A stretch of 64,000 nucleotides of DNA from Bauldia sp. (GCA_028284325.1 JANQRX010000001.1:1-64000), one strand, 5' to 3'. Shown: positions 8,417-18,761, counted from the first letter of the stretch. The notes: generated from the letters alone by a model not told the origin. Numbers and translations: made by a program.

Positions 8417-9220
8417 CTAGCTCTTCGTTGTGTCGATCTCCCGTATTGAAACTGACAACGCCCTTCGGCGCTCCAGACGATCGCGCGCCTCATTGTCCTC
8501 CTCAACAATCATGCGGATTGACTGCTGTAAGGTGTCGAAGTGCCGTTGGCATTCCTCTTCCGTCAGCTCGTGCATGCCCTTGGAGAGGATCGCGTAGATT
8601 TGACTATGTTCGACCAAGAAGTCCGGCAGGTGGTCCTTCAGGAGATTGATCTTCTCTCTCATCCCTTTCCCGCGGAACTGTTCCTTCTTCAACTCACCTT
8701 GCTCGACTGCTTCATCGATGCGGGTTCGTATCAACCGTTCAAAGATGCGGCGAAGATAGACAAGCGAACCGATCCCATATCCTTCGGCGGCGGCCCGCAG
8801 AGCGAGCCCGAACTCGTCGGCATCACTGTGATGGGTGTGCTTGAACAACGATTTCAGGTACTCAGCCCCATGCGAGATGCTAGCTGCAGGAAATTGGCCT
8901 GTCTTGATGAACGTGTGGCCCCGCTCCTTTCTTACGACGAAAACATAAGCGCGATGTGAATCGATGCGGCGGCATCGCAGCGTGATTGTTTCGGGGCCGT
9001 TCGTAGCCAGCGGCGTGGGCCACGAGGCTCTCCAAGTCGTGTTCTTTTTGCAGCTCGGGCAATACCCTTCAATCAGCCCACCGTCGCGGGGCCAGACCGT
9101 TTGGTCTTTCGGATCAGTTCGGAACGCTGAATAAGTCGCGCTGAAGACCAGTTGATCGAGCGTCTTCAGCGTCTCGATCTTTGAGGCATTCTCGTCCTTG
9201 GGCGGTTGTTTGTCCGTCAT
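8417..9220 (-). CDS. Unrecognised protein: zinc-ribbon-like N-terminus, helical C-terminal domain
   Basis: The 267-aa protein has a CPSCKK segment followed about 30 residues later by LRCRR, suggesting a small metal-binding or ribbon element. A helical C-terminal half includes LVYLRRIFERLIRTRID and IYAILSKGMHELTEEEC. That last motif recurs in uncharacterised bacterial proteins and resembles the DUF4145/HEPN-like group, but the canonical Arg of R-x4-H is absent. Start placed at 9220, where GGAGA lies 5-6 nt upstream, rather than at 9262. It is the first gene of a probable two-gene unit with 7719-8330, inserted between lepA and the VOC gene. Function unknown. Confidence 0.6.
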   Translation of the reverse strand: MTDKQPPKDENASKIETLKTLDQLVFSATYSAFRTDPKDQTVWPRDGGLIEGYCPSCKKNTTWRASWPTPLATNGPETITLRCRRIDSHRAYVFVVRKERGHTFIKTGQFPAASISHGAEYLKSLFKHTHHSDADEFGLALRAAAEGYGIGSLVYLRRIFERLIRTRIDEAVEQGELKKEQFRGKGMREKINLLKDHLPDFLVEHSQIYAILSKGMHELTEEECQRHFDTLQQSIRMIVEEDNEARDRLERRRALSVSIREIDTTKS

Positions 9221-9333
9221 GCTGATCTCCGGAGCATGCCGGAGAAGATACACGATTCTCACGTTTCAAAATCTTGAGCGTAGGCCAACGCTACGCCAGC
9301 CCGGCTCGGCGCGCCGCCTGTCGCGGCCCGCGG

Positions 9334-11139
9334 CTACTCGTCCATCTTGAGGGCGGCGATGAAGGCTTCCTGCGGGATCTCCACCTTGCCGAACTGGCGC
9401 ATCTTCTTCTTGCCGCGCTTCTGCTTCTCCAGAAGCTTGCGCTTGCGCGACACGTCGCCGCCGTAGCATTTGGCGAGCACGTCCTTGCGCAGCGCCCGGA
9501 TGGTTTCGCGGGCGATGATCCGGCCGCCGATCGCCGCCTGGATCGGCACCTGGAACATGTGCTGCGGGATCAACTCCTTGAGCTTCTCGCACATGGCCCG
9601 CCCGCGCTTTTCGGCCGCGCCGCGATGGACCAGCACCGACAGGGCGTCCACCGGCTCGGCATTCACCAGGATCTGCATCTTGACCAGGTCGCCCTCGCGG
9701 TAGTCGGCCAACTGGTAGTCGAAGGAGGCGTAGCCCTTCGAGATCGATTTCAGCCGATCGTAGAAGTCGAACACCACCTCGTTGAGCGGCAGGTCGTAGC
9801 GGACCATCGCCCGGTTGCCGACATAGGAGAGGTCGGTCTGGATGCCCCGGCGCTCCTGGCAGAGGCCGAGGATCGGCCCGAGATACTCGTCGGGCGTCAG
9901 GATGGTGGCGTTGAGCCACGGTTCCTCGATGGCGGCGATCTTGACCGGATCGGGCATGTCGGCCGGATTGTGGAGCTCGAGTTCCGATCCGTCGGTGAGC
10001 CGGATGCGGTAGACCACCGATGGCGCGGTGGCGATGAGGTCGAGGTCGAACTCCCGCGACAGGCGTTCCAGCACGATCTCGAGATGCAGGAGGCCGAGAA
10101 AGCCGCAGCGGAAGCCGAAGCCGAGCGCGGCGCTGGTCTCCATCTCGGAGGTGAAGGCGGCGTCGTTGAGGCGGAGCCGCGCGATGGCGTTGCGCAGGGT
10201 CTCGAAGTCGGCCGCGTCGACCGGGAAGATGCCGCAGAACACGACGGGTTGGGCCGGCCGGAAGCCGGGCAGGGGGTCCGCCGTCGGCCGCCGTTCCTCG
10301 GTGATGGTGTCGCCGACGCGGGTGTCGGCCACCTCCTTGATCGAGGCGATGAGAAAGCCGATTTCGCCCGGTCCGAGGCCGGGCTGCTCGACCAGCTTGG
10401 GCAGAAAGACGCCGACCCGGTCGACCTCGTAGCTCGCGCCGGTGCCCATCAGGCGGATGCGCATGCCCTTCTTGAGCGCGCCGTCGACGACCCGCACCAG
10501 CACCACCACGCCGAGATAGGAATCGTACCAGGAGTCGACCAGCATGGCCTTCAGCGGTGCGTCCGCGTCGCCGGTGGGCGGCGGCAGGCGGGCGACGATA
10601 GCATCGAGCACGTCGGTCACGCCCTCGCCGGTTTTGGCCGAGATGGGGATCGCGTCCGAGGCGTCGATGCCGATCACGTCCTCGATCTGCCCGCGCACGC
10701 GCTCCGGGTCGGCGGCCGGCAGGTCGACCTTGTTGAGCACCGGCACGATCTCGTGGTTGTTGTCGATCGCCTGGTAGACGTTGGCGAGCGTCTGGGCCTC
10801 CACCCCTTGCGAGGCGTCGACCACCAGCAGCGAGCCCTCGCACGCCGCCAGCGACCGGTTGACCTCGTAGGCAAAGTCCACGTGGCCGGGGGTGTCGATG
10901 AGGTTGAGGACGTAGTCCCGGCCTTCCGCGTCGCGGTGGTGCAGGCGGACGGTCTGGGCCTTGATGGTGATGCCGCGCTCGCGCTCGATCTCCATGGAAT
11001 CGAGCACCTGGGCCTTCATCTCGCGCTCGCTCAGCCCGCCGGTCATCTGGATCAGCCGGTCGGCCAGGGTCGACTTGCCGTGGTCGATATGGGCGATGAT
11101 CGCGAAGTTGCGGATCAGCGGCTGGGGTTCGCTCGACAT
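9334..11139 (-). CDS. lepA: Elongation factor 4 (LepA), ribosome back-translocase GTPase
   Basis: The 601-aa protein has the full LepA architecture. The GTPase domain includes P-loop AHIDHGKS (residues 16-23), RGITIKAQ switch I, DTPGH and NKVD. Domain II, the EF-G-like III and V regions and the LepA-specific C-terminal domain follow, ending [25 protein letters not shown]4 binds stalled or mis-translocated ribosomes. The length matches the family, and [17 protein letters not shown] is the typical N-terminus. Long open frames on the opposite strand here are shadows. Confidence 0.97.
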   Translation of the reverse strand: MSSEPQPLIRNFAIIAHIDHGKSTLADRLIQMTGGLSEREMKAQVLDSMEIERERGITIKAQTVRLHHRDAEGRDYVLNLIDTPGHVDFAYEVNRSLAACEGSLLVVDASQGVEAQTLANVYQAIDNNHEIVPVLNKVDLPAADPERVRGQIEDVIGIDASDAIPISAKTGEGVTDVLDAIVARLPPPTGDADAPLKAMLVDSWYDSYLGVVVLVRVVDGALKKGMRIRLMGTGASYEVDRVGVFLPKLVEQPGLGPGEIGFLIASIKEVADTRVGDTITEERRPTADPLPGFRPAQPVVFCGIFPVDAADFETLRNAIARLRLNDAAFTSEMETSAALGFGFRCGFLGLLHLEIVLERLSREFDLDLIATAPSVVYRIRLTDGSELELHNPADMPDPVKIAAIEEPWLNATILTPDEYLGPILGLCQERRGIQTDLSYVGNRAMVRYDLPLNEVVFDFYDRLKSISKGYASFDYQLADYREGDLVKMQILVNAEPVDALSVLVHRGAAEKRGRAMCEKLKELIPQHMFQVPIQAAIGGRIIARETIRALRKDVLAKCYGGDVSRKRKLLEKQKRGKKKMRQFGKVEIPQEAFIAALKMDE

Positions 11140-11197
11140 GGGTGCGCTGATTAGCAGAGGGTTGGGACGCCGGGAAGCTGGCCGTTCGGGCTTGGGA

Positions 11198-11857
11198 TCA
11201 GCCGTCGTCCGGCGCGGGCGCGCCGGCGTCGGGTTGATCCATCCAGACCAGTTGCTTGTAGTCGAAGCCGCGTTCGATGGTCGGCTTGACGATTCGGAAA
11301 TAGGGCGAGAGGTCGAAGTCCCGCGGCGCGAACAGCGAGTGATGGCGGATGTGCAGGATCTCGCGGCGCGAATAGGGGCTGAGCGCGCCGTTCTCCTTCG
11401 CCTGCGGCCCGGCGGTCAGCGGCAGGATGGGATAGCGCACGGCCTGGAAGGCTTCCGCGATCAGGCTGGAACAGATCGCCCGGGTCGGATCGCCGGAGCC
11501 GAACGCCAGCATGCGCCGCCGCCACCGCACCGGCACCGGCGGTTGCGGCAACAGGTAGCGGGCGAGGTCGATGATGTTGCGCACGTCGTATTCGCGGCCG
11601 ATCGACTCCACCATGGTCCGGACAACGGTGGCCCGGTCGGCGTCGGTGAGGCCCACCGGGCGGCAGATGCGCGTGTTGAACCGCCGGTACTTGGCGAGCG
11701 ACGCCGCGTGGCAGCCCTCCTCCAGCGTCACCTCGATCAGGTCGTCCTCCGGGCCGCCATGGGCGTCGCCGACATACATCGCCGCGTGGGACCACGAGGA
11801 CTGGGTGAGATACTTGATCGCCGCCGAGACCTGCTGGTTGCCCTCGACCAGGAGCAC
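11198..11857 (-). CDS. YiiX/YebB-like (peptidase C92) cysteine hydrolase; 5' end uncertain
   Basis: The protein has the permuted NlpC/P60 (papain-like) pattern: [27 protein letters not shown] with the catalytic-His region early, and [10 protein letters not shown] carrying the nucleophile Cys later. GTG at 11857 is the first canonical start in frame. However, the frame stays open and protein-like upstream (RLGRWLARV, then [18 protein letters not shown]), and homologues normally contain this part, with PGDVLLVEG as one strand. No ATG, GTG or TTG exists in frame back to the fabI stop. The true start may be a rare codon such as the ATC at 11974 or CTG at 11971. Substrate unknown. Confidence 0.75.
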   Translation of the reverse strand: MLLVEGNQQVSAAIKYLTQSSWSHAAMYVGDAHGGPEDDLIEVTLEEGCHAASLAKYRRFNTRICRPVGLTDADRATVVRTMVESIGREYDVRNIIDLARYLLPQPPVPVRWRRRMLAFGSGDPTRAICSSLIAEAFQAVRYPILPLTAGPQAKENGALSPYSRREILHIRHHSLFAPRDFDLSPYFRIVKPTIERGFDYKQLVWMDQPDAGAPAPDDG

Positions 11858-12011
11858 GTCGCCCGGCTGGAGCGTGGCGCGCAGCGTCGCCGGGTCCGAC
11901 GGCGTGTAGGGCTGGTACCCGGTCGATTCCCGGGTGACGACGCGGGCGAGCCAGCGCCCGAGACGGAGCAGGATCGACGCTTCGTCCGCTCGTGTGCGCG
12001 TCGCCAGCGGC

Positions 12012-12863
12012 CTACTCCGCGCCGTGGATGGCGGCTTCGGCCGGCTCGTCGGAGATCTTGAGCTCTTCCAGCCGCGGCATCGAGACGATGTTGTAGCCGG
12101 CGTCGACGAACAGGATTTCGCCGGTCACGCCGGTCGACATGTCGCTGAGCAGATAAAGCGCCGTGTTGCCGATCTCGTCGAGCGTGACCGTGCGCGACAA
12201 GGGCGCCGTGCGTGACTGGTAGTTGTACATCAGGCGCGCATCGGTGATGCCGGCGCCGGCCAGCGTGCGCATCGGCCCGGCCGAGATGGCGTTGACGCGG
12301 ATCGCCTCGCGCCCGAAATCCTGCGCCAGATAGCGCACCGACGATTCCAGCGCCGCCTTGGTCACGCCCATCACGTTATAGTTCGGCATGGTCCGCCCGA
12401 AGCCGCCATAGGTCAGCGTGATCATCGATCCGCCGTTGGGCATCATGGCCGCGGCGCGGCGGGCAATCTCGGTGAAGGAGAAGCACGAGATCACCATCGT
12501 CTGGACGAAGTTGGCGCGGCTGGTGTCGGCGTAGCGGCCACGCAGTTCCTCGCGGTCGGAGAAGGCCACGGCGTGGACGACGAAGTCCAGCGTGTCCCAG
12601 CTCTTCTGCAGGCTGTCGAACACGGACGTGATGGAGCCGTCCTCGTCGGACGCCGGGTCGATGGCCACGTCGCACGGGAACACCAGGTCCGAGCCCACCG
12701 ATTCGGCGAGCGGAATGACGCGCTTGCCGAGCGACGGCGTCTGGTAGGTGAAGGCGAGCTCCGCCCCGGCCGCGGCGAGGTTACTGGCGATGCCCCAGGC
12801 GATCGAATGGTTGTTGGCGACCCCGAAGATCAGGCCGCGCTTGCCGTCCATCAGTCCCGTCAT
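12012..12863 (-). CDS. fabI: Enoyl-[acyl-carrier-protein] reductase (NADH) FabI
   Basis: FabI performs the last reduction in each type II fatty-acid elongation cycle. The 283-aa SDR-type protein has the nucleotide-binding start GLIFGVANNHSIAWG (residues 10-24) and catalytic residues Tyr152 (TYGG), Tyr162 and Lys169 (PNYNVMGVTKAALE). The NAISAGPMRTLA loop follows. The ATG at 12863 has AGGA a few bases upstream. It is 22 nt downstream of fabB and belongs to a fabA-fabB-fabI operon. The short conserved C-terminal tail (EELKISDEPAEAA) is family-typical in rhizobia. Confidence 0.95.
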   Translation of the reverse strand: MTGLMDGKRGLIFGVANNHSIAWGIASNLAAAGAELAFTYQTPSLGKRVIPLAESVGSDLVFPCDVAIDPASDEDGSITSVFDSLQKSWDTLDFVVHAVAFSDREELRGRYADTSRANFVQTMVISCFSFTEIARRAAAMMPNGGSMITLTYGGFGRTMPNYNVMGVTKAALESSVRYLAQDFGREAIRVNAISAGPMRTLAGAGITDARLMYNYQSRTAPLSRTVTLDEIGNTALYLLSDMSTGVTGEILFVDAGYNIVSMPRLEELKISDEPAEAAIHGAE

Positions 12864-12885
12864 GATCCTGCCCCTTGCCGACGCT

Positions 12886-14100
12886 CTAACCGTCGTAGCG
12901 CTGCAGCACGACGGTGGCGTTGGTGCCTCCGAAACCGAACCCGTTGGACAGGACGGTGTTGATCTCCGCCTCGCGGCGCTGGCGCACGATCGGCATGTCC
13001 GCGAACGCCGGATCGATCTCGTCGATATGCGCCGACTCACAGATGAAGCCGTTGTTCATCATCAGGAGCGAAAAGATCGCCTCCTGCGCGCCGGTGGCGC
13101 CGAGCGAATGGCCGGTGAGCGATTTGGTCGCCGAGATCGGCGGACAGTCGTCGCCGAACACGGCGCGGATGGCGTCGATCTCCCGCTGGTCGCCGATCGG
13201 CGTCGAGGTCGCGTGCGGGTTGATGTAGTCGACCGGCCCGTCGACGGTGGCGAGCGCCATGCGCATGCAGCGCTCGGCCCCCTCGCCGGACGGCTGCACC
13301 ATGTCGGCGCCGTCGGACGTCGCGCCGTAGCCGACGACCTCGCCGTAGATGCGCGCACCGCGCGCCTTGGCGCGGCCCTCCTCCTCCAGCACCACGACAC
13401 CGGCGCCGCCGGCGATGACGAAGCCGTCGCGATCCTTGTCGTAGGCGCGCGAGGCGCGCGAGGGCGCGTCGTTGTAGTGGCTGGACATGGCCCCCATGCC
13501 GTCGAACAGGACCGAGAGCGTCCAGTCGAGCTCCTCGCAGCCGCCGGCGAACATCACGTCCTGGCGGCCGAGCATGATCTGTTCGGCGCTGACGCCGATG
13601 CAGTGGTTGGAGGTCGCGCAGGCCGACGAGATCGAATAGCTCATGCCGCGAATGCCGAACCAGGTGGACAGGGTCGCCGACGCGGTCGAGCACATGGCCT
13701 TCGGCACCATGAACGGTCCGACCCGCTTGGGGCCCTTCTCGCGCGTGGTGTCTGCCGCCTCCACGATCGCGCGGGTCGAGGGGCCGCCCGAGCCGATGAT
13801 CATGCCCGTGCGTTCGTTGCTGACCTCGTCGGCCTCGAGGCCGGAATCCTGGATCGCCTGCTCCATGGCCACGTGCCCCCAGGCGGTGCCGCCGCCGTGG
13901 AAGCGCATGGCGCGCCGGTCGACCACCTCGGCGGCGTCGAGCGACGGCGCGCCGTGGACGCGCGAACGGAAGCCGAGCTCGGCTTGGTCGTCGGCGAAGG
14001 AGATGCCGGACCTGGCTTCGCGCAGGCTGGCCACGACCTCCTGGGTCGAGTTGCCGATCGGCGACACGATCCCCATGCCGGTGACGACGACGCGTTTCAT
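12886..14100 (-). CDS. fabB: 3-oxoacyl-[ACP] synthase I (KAS I)
   Basis: FabB condenses malonyl-ACP with acyl-ACP and is needed to elongate the cis-3-decenoyl product of FabA into unsaturated fatty acids. In the 404-aa protein the Cys-His-His triad is visible: Cys161 in [11 protein letters not shown], His296 in NPHATSTP and His331 in TGHSLGATG. The location immediately after fabA supports FabB rather than FabF. The gap to fabA is 55 nt, so probably one transcript. Confidence 0.96.
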   Translation of the reverse strand: MKRVVVTGMGIVSPIGNSTQEVVASLREARSGISFADDQAELGFRSRVHGAPSLDAAEVVDRRAMRFHGGGTAWGHVAMEQAIQDSGLEADEVSNERTGMIIGSGGPSTRAIVEAADTTREKGPKRVGPFMVPKAMCSTASATLSTWFGIRGMSYSISSACATSNHCIGVSAEQIMLGRQDVMFAGGCEELDWTLSVLFDGMGAMSSHYNDAPSRASRAYDKDRDGFVIAGGAGVVVLEEEGRAKARGARIYGEVVGYGATSDGADMVQPSGEGAERCMRMALATVDGPVDYINPHATSTPIGDQREIDAIRAVFGDDCPPISATKSLTGHSLGATGAQEAIFSLLMMNNGFICESAHIDEIDPAFADMPIVRQRREAEINTVLSNGFGFGGTNATVVLQRYDG

Positions 14101-14155
14101 GACGAACTCCTGACTTCCCGGGCCTGACGGCGCAATCCTGAAGGTCGATGGTGGC

Positions 14156-14698
14156 CTAGGCGCCGGTTGGCTCGGCGTCCTTGAACAGGCCGGCCCGCAA
14201 ATCCTTCGCCTTGTAGATAGTCTCGCCGTCAGCCTTCAGCCAGCCGTCGCCGATGCCCAGCACCAGCTTCGAGCGCAGGACCCGCTTGAGGTCGATGCCG
14301 TACTCGACCTTGTGCACCGCCGGCAGCACCATGCCGGAGAACTTCACCTCGCCGACCGCCAGCGCGCGGCCCCGGCCCGGCAGGCCGAGCCATCCGAGGA
14401 AGAAGCCGAGCAGTTGCCACAGCGCGTCGACGCCGAGGCAGCCGGGCATCACCGGATCGCCCTTGAAGTGGCAGGCGAAGAACCAGAGGTCCGGGTGGAC
14501 ATCGAGTTCGGCGCGCACCGAACCGCGCCCATGCTCGCCGCCGTCCTCGGTGATGGAGGTGATGCGGTCGAACATCAGCATCGGTGGCAGGGGCAGTTGC
14601 GCGTTTCCGGGACCGAAAAGCTCGCCGCGCGCGCAACGCAGCAGCGACTCGTAGTCAAAACTGGTCGCGCGTTCCGCGGCCTCAGCGACAGCGCTCAT
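14156..14698 (-). CDS. fabA: 3-hydroxydecanoyl-[ACP] dehydratase/isomerase FabA
   Basis: FabA dehydrates 3-hydroxydecanoyl-ACP and isomerises the product, the branch point of anaerobic unsaturated fatty-acid synthesis. The 180-aa hot-dog protein has catalytic His77 ([14 protein letters not shown]) and Asp91 ([10 protein letters not shown]). ATG at 14698 ([10 protein letters not shown]) is chosen; the upstream frame (to 14758) is Arg-rich and not protein-like. It is the first gene of fabA-fabB-fabI and divergent from irr, with 193 bp between start codons. Confidence 0.95.
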   Translation of the reverse strand: MSAVAEAAERATSFDYESLLRCARGELFGPGNAQLPLPPMLMFDRITSITEDGGEHGRGSVRAELDVHPDLWFFACHFKGDPVMPGCLGVDALWQLLGFFLGWLGLPGRGRALAVGEVKFSGMVLPAVHKVEYGIDLKRVLRSKLVLGIGDGWLKADGETIYKAKDLRAGLFKDAEPTGA

Positions 14699-14819
14699 AT
14701 GATCATCCGTTCTCCGCCGCCGAAGCCGGCGACGTTCCGCTTTGCCGCGTCTTACCATAGCCTCCGGCCGTCCGCCACAAAGCCCAACCGACCGCAGCAG
14801 GATGCCGCGGTGGAGGCGA

Positions 14820-14848
14820 TTGCCGGGACGAGGGCGGGCAATTATAGT
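14820..14848 (+). promoter_or_regulatory. Probable sigma-70 promoter of irr
   Basis: TTGCCG (14820-14825) and TATAGT (14843-14848) are spaced exactly 17 bp apart and lie 44 nt upstream of the irr ATG. No iron-control element was identified with confidence in the same gap. Confidence 0.5.
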
Positions 14849-14891
14849 GGCGCGCCGTCGCTATGATCGTGGAAGCTGGAACCGCGGCCGG

Positions 14892-15335
14892 ATGAACCTC
14901 GAAGAACCCGAACTCGGCGTGTCACGCGCCGTGCTGCTGCGCCGGTTGCGTCGCGCCGGCCTGCGCCCGACCCGGCCGCGCATCGAGCTGGCGCGGCTCC
15001 TGTTCGGACGTGGGCACCGGCATATCTCGGTCGAGCAGATCCAGACCGAGGCCGCCACCAGCGACGTGATCGTCTCGCTGGCGACGATCTACAACGTCGT
15101 GAACCGCTTCACCGAGGTCGGTCTGCTGCGCGAGGTCAAGGTCGACGGCGCGCGTACTTTCTTCGACACCAACACCAGCGCCCATCACCATTTCTACGTC
15201 GAGGACGAGGAGCGGGTGATCGACGTCCCGGCCGAACACCTGAAGGTCGGCGAGGCGCCGCCGGCGCCCGAGGGCTACGAGGTTATCGGCATGGATGTGG
15301 TGGTGCGCCTGCGCCGCGTGGCGCCCGAGGGTTAG
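14892..15335 (+). CDS. irr: Fur-family iron response regulator Irr
   Basis: The 147-aa Fur-superfamily protein has a winged-helix N-terminal half (RPTRPRIELARLLFG, SLATIYNVVNRFTEVGLL) and the Irr-characteristic DTNTSAHHHFYVEDE, with His98-100 implicated in haem sensing in this subfamily. Irr represses or activates haem and iron genes in rhizobia under iron limitation. The N-terminal haem regulatory motif (Cys-Pro) of the Bradyrhizobium protein is absent, as in most other Irr proteins. The location next to fabA is conserved in this order. The ATG at 14892 begins the recognisable sequence; its ribosome-binding site is weak. Confidence 0.92.
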   Translation: MNLEEPELGVSRAVLLRRLRRAGLRPTRPRIELARLLFGRGHRHISVEQIQTEAATSDVIVSLATIYNVVNRFTEVGLLREVKVDGARTFFDTNTSAHHHFYVEDEERVIDVPAEHLKVGEAPPAPEGYEVIGMDVVVRLRRVAPEG

Positions 15336-15883
15336 TCGACGGTCTCGTCCGGATAGACGCCCCACAGCCGGTCCTGCCGGATCCAGCCGTCGTAGCCCTT
15401 GCCGTTGATGCGGCACCATTGGACGCGGCAGGTGCGCACGTCGCCGACGACGCCGGATTCCAGATAGGCCGTGACCGCCGCCGCGTCGTCGGGCCTGCGG
15501 CGGATGGGGATCGGTGCGTCCTCGCCCCACGGCGCCACCACGCCGGTACGTTTTCCCGACAGCAGGCTGTGGAACACCCAGCCCACCGAACCGTCGGAAT
15601 CGCGCACCCGCCGCCAGGTGTCGAACTCCTGGATCACCTCGACCGGCAGGCCGATGCGGGTGAAGATCCAGCTGATGCCGTAGTCCTGGCCGGGCCCGAC
15701 CCGGACGTTGACGCGCTTGGCCTTGAGGCTGACGAAACGCGGCACCGGCAGGCCGCTCGCCTTGGGCGCACCGCCGGGCTGGGCCAGCGCCGGGATCGGC
15801 GAGGCGGCGAACCCGACGATCGCGGTCAGCAAAGCCACGAGAACGACACGGGCGCGAGCGGTCGGACGTCGGTTCAGGGGCAT
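15332..15883 (-). CDS. Exported bacterial SH3-domain protein
   Basis: The 183-aa protein begins with a signal peptide (hydrophobic residues about 12-30, PIPALAQ), followed by two SH3_3-like modules: VSLKAKRVNVRVGPGQDYGI with GSVGWVFHSLLSG, then AAAVTAYLESGVVGDV with YDGWIRQDRLWGVYP. Such proteins bind peptidoglycan or its peptides in the periplasm. Its stop overlaps the convergent irr stop by 4 nt (TTAG). Specific role unknown. Confidence 0.88.
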   Translation of the reverse strand: MPLNRRPTARARVVLVALLTAIVGFAASPIPALAQPGGAPKASGLPVPRFVSLKAKRVNVRVGPGQDYGISWIFTRIGLPVEVIQEFDTWRRVRDSDGSVGWVFHSLLSGKRTGVVAPWGEDAPIPIRRRPDDAAAVTAYLESGVVGDVRTCRVQWCRINGKGYDGWIRQDRLWGVYPDETVD

Positions 15884-15950
15884 GCGGCCTCCGGCGGCTT
15901 GTTGGTCTTGGCTTGAGGCCCAGTTTCGACCGACGACGGTTAACGCCGGC

Positions 15951-16730
15951 TCAACGGGCGCGCCTGCCGTTGAGCGGATTGGCCGGGTCCCAGGCGTAGC
16001 GCACGGTCTCGAATCGCGCCGCGCGCGCGTCGTAAAGGAGGAGGCGCCCGACCAGCCCGTCGCCGATGCCGACGATCTCCTTGATCGCCTCCATGGCCAT
16101 CAGCGAACCGATGACGCCGGTGAGCGCCCCGAGGATGCCGGCCTCGGCGCAGCTCGGCTGCGATCCCGGCGGCGGCGCTTCGGGAAAGAGGCAGCGATAG
16201 GTTGGCAGCGGCGCGCCGTCCTCGCCGGCGAGATACGGCTTCAGCGTCGTCACCGATCCGTCGAACCGGCCCACCGCGCCGGTCACCAGCGGCACCTGTT
16301 CGGCGAAACAGGTGTCGGAGACGAGGTAGCGGGTGTCGAAATTGTCCGAGCCGTCGACGATCAGGTCGTAGGCGCCGATCAGCTCTGCGGCGTTGTCGGC
16401 CGCGATCCGGCACGCGTGTGTCTCGACCGCCACATGGGGATTGAGGCGGTCGAGGGCCGCAGCGGCGCTGCCGGTCTTGTCGCGCCCCACTGCGTCGGTG
16501 TCATGGATGATCTGACGCTGGAGATTGGACAACGCGACGGTGTCATCGTCGACGATGCCGAGCGTGCCGACGCCGGCGGCGGCGAGGTAGAGAAGTGCCG
16601 GCGCCCCGAGGCCGCCGGCACCGATCACGAGCACGCGCGCCGCCTTCAGCTTCTGCTGTCCCGGGCCCCCGACCTCGGGCAGGACCAGATGGCGCGCATA
16701 GCGTTCGATTTCATCGCGGTCGAAACTCAT
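15951..16730 (-). CDS. moeB: Molybdopterin-synthase adenylyltransferase (MoeB/ThiF/HesA family)
   Basis: These E1-like enzymes adenylate the C-terminal Gly-Gly of MoaD or ThiS before sulfur transfer. The 259-aa protein has RYARHLVLPEVGGPGQQKL, the nucleotide loop VIGAGGLGAPAL (residues about 35-46), DGSDNFDTRYLVSD and the conserved Cys segment SCAEAGILGAL. No rhodanese domain is fused. The usual C-terminal CxxC zinc pair of E. coli MoeB is not visible, as in many alphaproteobacterial members. MoeB versus ThiF cannot be settled without partners, none of which lie nearby. Confidence 0.85.
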   Translation of the reverse strand: MSFDRDEIERYARHLVLPEVGGPGQQKLKAARVLVIGAGGLGAPALLYLAAAGVGTLGIVDDDTVALSNLQRQIIHDTDAVGRDKTGSAAAALDRLNPHVAVETHACRIAADNAAELIGAYDLIVDGSDNFDTRYLVSDTCFAEQVPLVTGAVGRFDGSVTTLKPYLAGEDGAPLPTYRCLFPEAPPPGSQPSCAEAGILGALTGVIGSLMAMEAIKEIVGIGDGLVGRLLLYDARAARFETVRYAWDPANPLNGRRAR

Positions 16731-16818
16731 GGGCCGCGGTGTTGTAGAGCGTTTCCATCAAAGGATGAACCGCTCTACGGCCCCTCCCGATGATGACGAG
16801 AGGGACCGCGCAGGGCTC

Positions 16819-17220
16819 CTACATGACGCCGATGATCGCGCCCATGACGACGATGCCGATGAGCTGATAGCCGGAGTTGATGTAGAACAGGCTCATCTTG
16901 CGGCTCTCATACATGATCGCGCCAAGCATGACGGGCGCGACGAAGCCGATCCAGGCCATGAAGCCGACCACGGCGCCGATCACAAGGCCGTCGCCGGCGT
17001 AGTGGCCGATGAAGCGGGCGAGGATGTAGGCCATGATCAGGTCGCCGATGACCTGAACCACGATGGCACGGGGCATGACCGATGGATCAGGCGTGACCCC
17101 CGCCGCCTCCTGCCACTGCTTGCTGAACAGCATCGGCGAATACCACGCCGATCCGATCGCGAACTTGACCACCGCTGCAATGACGATGGCGAGCCAATTG
17201 ACAGATATAAGGTCTTCCAT
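16819..17220 (-). CDS. DUF1761 membrane protein
   Basis: The 133-aa protein has four hydrophobic helices (about residues 6-24, 50-72, 78-100 and 110-131). It carries the family pattern VNWLAIVIAAVVKFAIGSAWYSPMLF with a GxxWYSP motif, followed by a conserved membrane block with MAWIGF. Function unknown. ATG at 17220 has GAGAGGG upstream; a start at 17259 would add residues without hydrophobic character. Confidence 0.85.
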   Translation of the reverse strand: MEDLISVNWLAIVIAAVVKFAIGSAWYSPMLFSKQWQEAAGVTPDPSVMPRAIVVQVIGDLIMAYILARFIGHYAGDGLVIGAVVGFMAWIGFVAPVMLGAIMYESRKMSLFYINSGYQLIGIVVMGAIIGVM

Positions 17221-17308
17221 GTTTGCCCTCTCGGTTAAACGAGAGAACTCAGCGCTCAATGACCCCGATTCGCAATCCGGTTCACGAAAACGTGAACAGG
17301 CGCCCGCG

Positions 17309-18283
17309 TCAGGCGAGGTCCTCGAAAAGCACCGTCGAAAGGTACCGCTCGGCGAAGGACGGGATCACCGTGACGATCATCTTGCCGTCCATGTCGGCCC
17401 GCTGGCCGACCTCGATGGCCGCGGCAACCGCGGCGCCGGATGAGATACCCACGGGGATGCCCTCGACCCGCGCGCACAGGCGGGCGTGCTCGATCGCCTC
17501 GTCGTTCCCGATCCTGACGATCTCGTCGTAGATCGAGGTGTCGAGGATGTCGGGGATGAAGCCCGCCCCGATACCCTGGATCTTGTGGGGGCCGGGTGCG
17601 CCGCCGGACAGCACCGGACTGTCGGTAGGCTCCACGGCGATCACCTTGAGCGAGGATTTGCGCTCCTTGAGCACCTGCCCGGCGCCGGTGATGGTGCCGC
17701 CGGTGCCGACGCCGGAGATGAGCACGTCCACCTTGCCGTCGGTGTCGTTCCAGATCTCCTCGGCGGTGGTGCTGCGGTGGATCGCGGGATTGGCCGGGTT
17801 CTGGAACTGCTGCGGGATGAGGGAGTCGGGAATCTCCTTCAGGAGCTCGCCGGCCCGCGCGATGGCGCCACGCATGCCCTGCGCGCCGTCGGTCAGCACC
17901 AGCTCCGCCCCCATGAGCTGGAGCATCTTGCGGCGCTCCATCGACATGGTCTCCGGCATGACCAGGATCAGCCGGTAGCCCCGCGCCGCGGCGACAAAGG
18001 CGAGCGCGATGCCGGTGTTGCCCGAGGTCGGCTCGACCAGCGTATGGACGCCCGGTTCGATCCGCCCGTCCGCCTCCAGCGCGTCGATCATCGACACGCC
18101 GATCCGGTCCTTCACGCTGCCGATCGGGTTGAAGAATTCGAGCTTGGCGATGAGCGTCGCCTTGACGTTGTACATGGCGGCCAGGCGGTCGATCCGCACC
18201 AGCGGCGTGTCGCCGATGGTGTCGGTGATCGACTCGTAGATGCGCCCTCGTCCGCGCTCCGCTCCGCTCGTGTTCCCGCTCAT
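17309..18283 (-). CDS. cysK: Cysteine synthase A (O-acetylserine sulfhydrylase)
   Basis: CysK is a PLP enzyme making cysteine from O-acetylserine and sulfide. In the 324-aa protein the PLP lysine is Lys58 in NPIGSVKDR. The substrate loop [10 protein letters not shown], phosphate loop [10 protein letters not shown] and SSGAAVAAA are all present. ATG at 18283 follows CAGGAGACAGC. Dedicated cystathionine beta-synthase extensions are absent. It is downstream of dut/coaBC, 31 nt away, on the same strand. Confidence 0.95.
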   Translation of the reverse strand: MSGNTSGAERGRGRIYESITDTIGDTPLVRIDRLAAMYNVKATLIAKLEFFNPIGSVKDRIGVSMIDALEADGRIEPGVHTLVEPTSGNTGIALAFVAAARGYRLILVMPETMSMERRKMLQLMGAELVLTDGAQGMRGAIARAGELLKEIPDSLIPQQFQNPANPAIHRSTTAEEIWNDTDGKVDVLISGVGTGGTITGAGQVLKERKSSLKVIAVEPTDSPVLSGGAPGPHKIQGIGAGFIPDILDTSIYDEIVRIGNDEAIEHARLCARVEGIPVGISSGAAVAAAIEVGQRADMDGKMIVTVIPSFAERYLSTVLFEDLA

Positions 18284-18314
18284 GCTGTCTCCTGAGGTCA
18301 AGGGAGGAACCACT

Positions 18315-18757
<443 letters not shown>

Positions 18758-18761
<4 letters not shown>

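Noticed and set aside
9274-11154. 626-codon frame opposite lepA
   Set aside because: Antisense shadow of lepA with no recognisable motif.
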